Shown here: piece after piece, positions 6,189 through 9,928 of the stretch
Numbering within the stretch: position 1 is the stretch's first letter
Layout of the letters: each line of letters starts with the position of its first letter
Assembly: GCA_963978235.1 (NCBI GenBank)
Contig: CAXBQM010000042.1
Span: 1 to 9,928, forward strand
DNA length: 9,928 nt
Direction: 5' to 3'
Source of the DNA: UBA7398 sp963978235
GTDB lineage: Bacteria > Actinomycetota > Actinomycetes > Nanopelagicales > Nanopelagicaceae
Notes under the pieces: model-generated
The model's input: the letters and a program-made list of their open reading frames with translations, nothing else
Databases searched by the model: none
Told to the model about the DNA's origin: nothing
Made by a program: the position numbers and the translations under genes

Positions 6189-6785
6189 TTAATCTCGTAC
6201 AACACCGCGAGCTCGATTACGCGCACTGGATAGACCATTAACTGCGTACTGAACTCCCGTGACGAGATAGAGCGCTATCCCCCAGGCTGCAAATGCCCAC
6301 CCTAAAACAAATGCACCATCACTTATCACGCCGGTAGTTGAATCGATGAGCAGGAGAAACGGGAGTGCATAGAGCAGATTAAATGTTGCTGCCTTACCAA
6401 GAAAAGTTACTTTGAATGGACCAACGCCATATCGACGAAGAACGATGAGGAGAATTCCGAGAAAGAGATCGCGACCTACGAGGAGTCCAACAATCCACAG
6501 CGACAGTATGTTTTGGACATAGAGGGCAAAAATGATTGCTGCGATATAAAGTCGATCAACGGTGGGATCGAGTAACTCGCCCAAACGACTTTCTTGGTGG
6601 AGGGCTCGTGCGAGTTTGCCATCGAAATAATCGGTGGCGCCGCCAATTGCCAAGATCAGCACTCCCCACAACGGTGCATCGTGGACAAGAACTGTCCAAA
6701 GAAAGAGCGGGATGCCGAGCGCGCGTAGCAGCGAAAGCGCGTTGGGGATAGTAAAAATAGTAGGCGCGTGTGAACCACTCTTCAT
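6189..6785 (-). CDS. CDP-alcohol phosphatidyltransferase, phosphatidylglycerophosphate synthase-like
   Basis: This 198-residue integral membrane protein has the complete catalytic signature DxxDGxxARx8Gx3Dx3D: D52, D55, G56, A59, R60, G69, D73 and D77. These residues bind metal and the CDP-lipid head. The N-terminal IPNALSLLRALGIPLFLW is typical of PgsA-type enzymes. Hydrophobic helices cover about 18-35, 38-50, 79-117, 133-147 and 154-176. It probably makes phosphatidylglycerophosphate or a related phospholipid from CDP-diacylglycerol; the alcohol acceptor cannot be fixed from sequence. Position next to gcvH-garA matches pgsA2 (Rv1822) of M. tuberculosis. The ATG at 6785 lies one base after the tRNA-Pro gene, so any Shine-Dalgarno would have to be inside the tRNA; no alternative start codon follows before the conserved region. 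Confidence 0.9.
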   Translation of the reverse strand: MKSGSHAPTIFTIPNALSLLRALGIPLFLWTVLVHDAPLWGVLILAIGGATDYFDGKLARALHQESRLGELLDPTVDRLYIAAIIFALYVQNILSLWIVGLLVGRDLFLGILLIVLRRYGVGPFKVTFLGKAATFNLLYALPFLLLIDSTTGVISDGAFVLGWAFAAWGIALYLVTGVQYAVNGLSSARNRARGVVRD

Positions 6786-6786
6786 G

Positions 6787-6860
6787 TCGGGACGACAGGA
6801 TTTGAACCTGCGACCACCAGACCCCCAGCCTGGTGCGCTACCAAGCTGCGCTACGTCCCG
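6787..6860 (-). tRNA. tRNA-Pro (anticodon GGG)
   Basis: The minus strand folds into a 74-base cloverleaf. The acceptor CGGGACG pairs with CGTCCCG, and the discriminator is A. The D arm is GCGC/GCGC. The anticodon stem is CCAGG/UCUGG with loop CUGGGGG, giving anticodon GGG for the proline codon CCC (and CCU by wobble). The T arm is GCAGG/CCUGU with loop UUCAAAU. The 3' CCA is not encoded; the bases after the discriminator are C then the ATG of the downstream gene. It must be matured by tRNase and CCA addition. Confidence 0.95.
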
Positions 6861-6885
6861 GTTGTGCTCTGCTCATTATTTCACT

Positions 6886-6919
6886 GTACGGGAAGTTGCC
6901 GTACTCGAGCGAAGTCGAG
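6886..6919 (-). repeat. Two adjacent small inverted repeats between der and tRNA-Pro
   Basis: On the minus strand CTCGA-N6-TCGAG (6904-6919) is followed directly by GTACGG-N7-CCGTAC (6886-6904), sharing one base. Both lie in the 63-base gap between the cmk-der stop and the tRNA. Neither is followed by a U-run, so a standard intrinsic terminator is not supported. They may be weak termination, RNA-processing or end-protection structures, or chance. Confidence 0.35.
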
Positions 6920-6923
6920 AACC

Positions 6924-8900
6924 TTAACTATTTTCGCGAACTCGCACTGAGACTTGGACAGGAGAGCCCGTAAAGTCAAACTCTTCACGCAACCTTCGTT
7001 CAATAAATCGACGGTAAGAGGCCTCAAGAAAGTCATTGGTAAAGAGAACGAATTTCGGCGGTTGAATCCCAGCTTGCGTCGCGAAGAGAATTTTGGGCTG
7101 CTTTCCACCTCGAATCGGAGGTGGATTACTTCCCACCAGCGCACCCAAAAATGAATTGAGTTTTGCGGTCGGTACCCGTTTCTCCCAACTATGTAACGCC
7201 TTTTCAATCGCTGGCGCTAGTCGATCTTTATGCCATCCGCTCTTTGCTGAGATATTGATCCGTTCCGCCCACGCTACTTGATCGAGGTTTCGGTCAATCT
7301 CCTTGTCGAGCGCCGTGCGCCGGTCTTCATCGACTAAATCCCATTTATTGAGAGCGAGGACGAGGGCTTTGCCAGATTCCTCCACTTTGGTGATCACTCT
7401 GAGATCTTGCTCGGTGATCGTTACTGAGGCATCAATGATCATGACAACAACTTCGGCGCTATCAATTGCTCGTTCGGTTCTGAGCGATGCGTAGTAGTCC
7501 GTGCCAGATGCTTGATGCGCGCGACGACGAAGCCCTGCGGTATCAATGAAACGCAAGGTGCGGCCACCTAATTCGATGAGTTCATCAATGGGATCGCGCG
7601 TTGTTCCTTCTGCATCATCAACGAGTGCACGATTGGTACCGGAGAGTGAGTTCAACAACGATGATTTTCCAACATTGGGGCGGCCAACAATTGCTACTCG
7701 TCTAAAACCATCATCGCGTGAACTTTGACCAACTTCTGGTAATTCACTGACAAGGACATCGAGAAGATCTCCGCTCCCTCGGCCGTGAAGTGCAGAGACA
7801 AAACGTGGTTCGCCTAATCCAAGATTCCAGAGCGCATAGCCATACGCTTCATCTTTCTCATTATCGATTTTATTTGCGACGAGCAAAATCTTTTTCTTGG
7901 AACGTCGTAAGAGATCGACCAGTGCATCATCTTCATCAACTGCTCCTACTTGGCCATCGACAACAAAAAGAACCATGTCACAATGATTGAGCGCATCCTC
8001 CGCGGCAGCAGTTATCTTTACCGAAATTCCTTCCGGCGAAACTTCCCAACCACCGGTATCCATGACGACAAATTTTCGCGAATTCCATTCCACTTCATAA
8101 GAAACTCGATCTCTTGTAACACCTGGGTTATCTTCAATGATGGCTTCTCTGCTTCCAATCATTCGATTGATCAACGTTGACTTTCCAACATTTGGCCGTC
8201 CGATGACCGCCACAACCGGGAGTCCGAAGACACCTTGACGTTTTGCAATCTGCCAGATGGTTTCAACGGTCTCAGCTAAATTCATATGAGTTGAATCGAT
8301 ATCGATCGCACCATCGACGCGCTTCAATGGTGATGTGGTTCTCGTGGAATCGATGAGATCGCGTTTTTCAAGTGATTCGGAGACGCTTGATACCGACTGA
8401 GATGTGCCCGATTCTGCACTGAGCTCCAATTCGCGACGAGCCGCCCGAGCCGAAATATCAGCGTGGAGGAAGATCTTTATCTCTGCATCTGGAGCAACTA
8501 CTGACCCGATATCCCGTCCTTCAACGACAATTCCTGGAAATGATTGCGAAATGATCTTTCGTTGAACTTCTAGTAGATATTTACGAATTTCTGGATACGC
8601 GCTCCATTGCGAGACATGAGAAGTAACAATCTCACTTCTGATCTCTTTATTGATATCTCTGCCACCACAAATCATTTTAGGATCTGCTGGATTTGTTTTG
8701 AAAACTAACGGATTCTTTGAAATCTCACTCAGTAGTTGTTCTGGATTCGCACAATTCTTTTCCAGAGCAAGCCACGTGATAGCGCGATACAAGGCGCCGG
8801 TATCGAGATATTTCCACTGTGCACGTATCGCAAATGTTTTTGCGGTACTTGATTTGCCTGCGCCACTTGGGCCATCGATGGCAAGAACGATTGGTTTCAT
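6924..8900 (-). CDS. Bifunctional cytidylate kinase / ribosome-assembly GTPase Der
   Basis: This 658-residue fusion has CMP kinase first (about 1-222): P-loop GPSGAGKSS (10-18), LDTGALYRA (32-40), EGRDIG (127-132) and a RDxxDSTR segment near 180-187. It phosphorylates CMP/dCMP. Der/EngA follows with two GTPase domains. G-domain 1 has GRPNVGKST (234-242), DTGG (281-284) and NKID (343-346). G-domain 2 has GRPNVGKSS (406-414), DTAG (452-455), NKWD (518-521) and SAK (551-553). A KH-like C-terminal domain covers about 575-658. Der acts in 50S subunit assembly. The same fusion is an annotated actinobacterial protein type, so it is not new. The ATG at 8900 is preferred because it overlaps the tyrA stop as ATGA and sits directly before the kinase domain; an ATG at 8918 would add six residues. 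Confidence 0.93.
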   Translation of the reverse strand: MKPIVLAIDGPSGAGKSSTAKTFAIRAQWKYLDTGALYRAITWLALEKNCANPEQLLSEISKNPLVFKTNPADPKMICGGRDINKEIRSEIVTSHVSQWSAYPEIRKYLLEVQRKIISQSFPGIVVEGRDIGSVVAPDAEIKIFLHADISARAARRELELSAESGTSQSVSSVSESLEKRDLIDSTRTTSPLKRVDGAIDIDSTHMNLAETVETIWQIAKRQGVFGLPVVAVIGRPNVGKSTLINRMIGSREAIIEDNPGVTRDRVSYEVEWNSRKFVVMDTGGWEVSPEGISVKITAAAEDALNHCDMVLFVVDGQVGAVDEDDALVDLLRRSKKKILLVANKIDNEKDEAYGYALWNLGLGEPRFVSALHGRGSGDLLDVLVSELPEVGQSSRDDGFRRVAIVGRPNVGKSSLLNSLSGTNRALVDDAEGTTRDPIDELIELGGRTLRFIDTAGLRRRAHQASGTDYYASLRTERAIDSAEVVVMIIDASVTITEQDLRVITKVEESGKALVLALNKWDLVDEDRRTALDKEIDRNLDQVAWAERINISAKSGWHKDRLAPAIEKALHSWEKRVPTAKLNSFLGALVGSNPPPIRGGKQPKILFATQAGIQPPKFVLFTNDFLEASYRRFIERRLREEFDFTGSPVQVSVRVRENS

Positions 8901-9928
8901 ACTCGATGAACCTGCCATTGCAAATTTTTTAAATGTTCAAAGAGAAGATTTGCATCGCTTGGCGACAACGCCAGCGTAATAAGTCCAGTTTCTTGTCCAG
9001 GTGAATGTTCAAGAGAAACGTCTTCAACGTTCACCGAAATTTTCGCACATTCAATAAAGAGCGCACCCAATTGACCAGGCTTATCTCCTACAACAACATT
9101 GACGAAACTGTAATCACGCGGTCGCGCACCATGTTTTCCACTAATACGCTGTTGTTGGCTCTTTCCATCTACTAAAAGTTTCTCTAAATATTTATCATCA
9201 TTACTCGTAAGCGCATCGAGTACATGATCGAGTGATTCACCGAGCGAATTAAGTGCGTGAATAATGAAGCGTCGATTACTTCGAAGAATATCGAGCCACA
9301 TCTTTTTATCTGACCCGGCTAATCTGGTCAGATCACGAACTCCCTGACCTGCCAGTAAAAGCTCATCCTCGCTAAGAACATTGAGTTGGGTCGCCAGCGC
9401 AGAACTCACAATCTGCGGAAGATGTGAGAGCACCGAGACCGATCGATCATGGCTCTCCGCGCTCATCTCGTAAGCGGTCGCGCCACATAAGGCGATAACT
9501 TCTCGGGCTTTCTCAATCGCGTCGCTAGATGTATAAGTCGACTTAATAACTGGCCACGCTCTTCCGACAAATAAGTCGGCCCGGGCAGCTGTTGGACCAC
9601 TTACCTCTCTCCCCGCCATGGGGTGGGTTCCAACAAATCGTTGTCGAACTTCCGATAATTCATCAACTTTTACTTGAAGTTCAGACTTTGTGCTACCAAC
9701 ATCCATAAGTATCGAGTTTGGGTAGAGAGAACTTTCTGCTTGAAGCACCTCAAATATTTGCGAAACCGGCAGCGCCAAGAGAATTACTTCAGGGCTTTCA
9801 ATTGACGTTGCTTGAACGAGATCTCGAGCCAGCATTTGAGCAGCAGAGTCTTGATCGATGATCTCAACCTCAACGCCCTCTGCTTTGAGAGCAAGCGCGA
9901 CTGAGGTACCGATTAACCCCGCGCCAAC
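8897..9928 (-). CDS. tyrA: Prephenate dehydrogenase with ACT domain (N-terminus outside the window)
   Basis: The frame is open through the right edge, giving 343 residues; an ATG at 9835 is internal. The first visible residues, VGAGLIGTS, are the dinucleotide-binding GxGxxG loop, so only a few residues are missing. Other landmarks are MDVGSTKSE, GTHPMAGREVSG (about 100-111, with the catalytic-site histidine), and SHDRSVSVLSHLPQ (about 159-172), all typical of TyrA. The enzyme oxidatively decarboxylates prephenate to 4-hydroxyphenylpyruvate for tyrosine synthesis. Residues from about 273 to the end (FVNVVVGDKPGQLGALF onward) form an ACT domain, which in this family often gives feedback control by amino acids. 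Its TGA overlaps the cmk-der start as ATGA, so the two are translated as a coupled pair. Confidence 0.93.
   Translation of the reverse strand, partial: VGAGLIGTSVALALKAEGVEVEIIDQDSAAQMLARDLVQATSIESPEVILLALPVSQIFEVLQAESSLYPNSILMDVGSTKSELQVKVDELSEVRQRFVGTHPMAGREVSGPTAARADLFVGRAWPVIKSTYTSSDAIEKAREVIALCGATAYEMSAESHDRSVSVLSHLPQIVSSALATQLNVLSEDELLLAGQGVRDLTRLAGSDKKMWLDILRSNRRFIIHALNSLGESLDHVLDALTSNDDKYLEKLLVDGKSQQQRISGKHGARPRDYSFVNVVVGDKPGQLGALFIECAKISVNVEDVSLEHSPGQETGLITLALSPSDANLLFEHLKNLQWQVHRV

Noticed and set aside
6634..6927. A 97-codon plus-strand reading frame that translates through the tRNA locus into RQDLNLRPPDPQPGALP
   Set aside because: This peptide is the familiar artefact of translating the antisense of tRNA-Pro. 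The rest lies antisense to the pgsA-like gene.
6881..7207. A 108-codon minus-strand frame overlapping the end of cmk-der
   Set aside because: It is out of frame with the conserved Der C-terminus, and its composition (Trp/Arg/Ser-rich) looks like a frame shadow.
8650..8979. A 109-codon plus-strand open frame across the cmk-der/tyrA junction
   Set aside because: It is antisense to conserved kinase and TyrA sequence and has no family signature.
1..9928. Search for CRISPR arrays, insertion sequences, toxin-antitoxin pairs, phage genes or a new defence system
   Set aside because: No repeat-spacer pattern, transposase or defence domain was seen. Every long reading frame is either a recognised core gene or its shadow.

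Overview
The window is a dense block of core actinobacterial genes with no mobile element, CRISPR array, phage gene or defence system. The assignment to Actinobacteria rests on gene order. On the minus strand it reads phosphatidylglycerophosphate synthase-like, gcvH, garA (FHA), ftsR-type MerR, bifunctional nuclease, resR-type MerR, gcvP. From memory this is the order of Mycobacterium tuberculosis Rv1822-Rv1832 with a few genes missing. The base composition looks moderate (about mid-40s % GC by eye), the protein-coding genes are nearly abutting, and several starts look leaderless. That suggests a streamlined, low-GC actinobacterium such as the freshwater acI/Nanopelagicales group, but this genus-level guess is inference.

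Layout from left to right. Positions 1-471 (plus strand) hold the 3' end of a polyprenol-phosphate mannosyltransferase-like GT2 enzyme, convergent with everything else. From 498 to 6169 on the minus strand lie gcvP, a ResR-type MerR regulator, a DUF151 bifunctional nuclease, an FtsR-type MerR regulator, the FHA protein GarA and gcvH. Positions 6189-6785 hold a CDP-alcohol phosphatidyltransferase, whose start codon sits one base after a tRNA-Pro(GGG) gene (6787-6860). Positions 6924-8900 encode a cytidylate kinase-Der GTPase fusion. It overlaps by 4 bp the prephenate dehydrogenase gene (8897-9928), which runs off the right edge. No stretch longer than 300 bases lacks a gene; the longest gap is about 135 bases (3865-3999).

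How the genes fit together. GcvH and GcvP are two of the four glycine cleavage components. Between them lie a 2-oxoglutarate/glutamate-flux regulator (GarA) and two MerR regulators whose relatives control cell division and growth. The cluster therefore links one-carbon and nitrogen metabolism to growth control. gcvT and the lipoamide dehydrogenase gene are not in the window. The tyrA-cmk-der group at the right is a separate housekeeping block (tyrosine synthesis, CMP phosphorylation, 50S ribosome assembly).

The most interesting signals are regulatory. They are plausible leaderless promoters for both gcvH and gcvP with the same geometry, an inverted repeat at the predicted start of garA transcription, an inverted repeat inside the resR-type promoter spacer, and the tRNA-Pro/pgsA junction, which leaves no room for a normal ribosome binding site. 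I found no convincing new biological system here.
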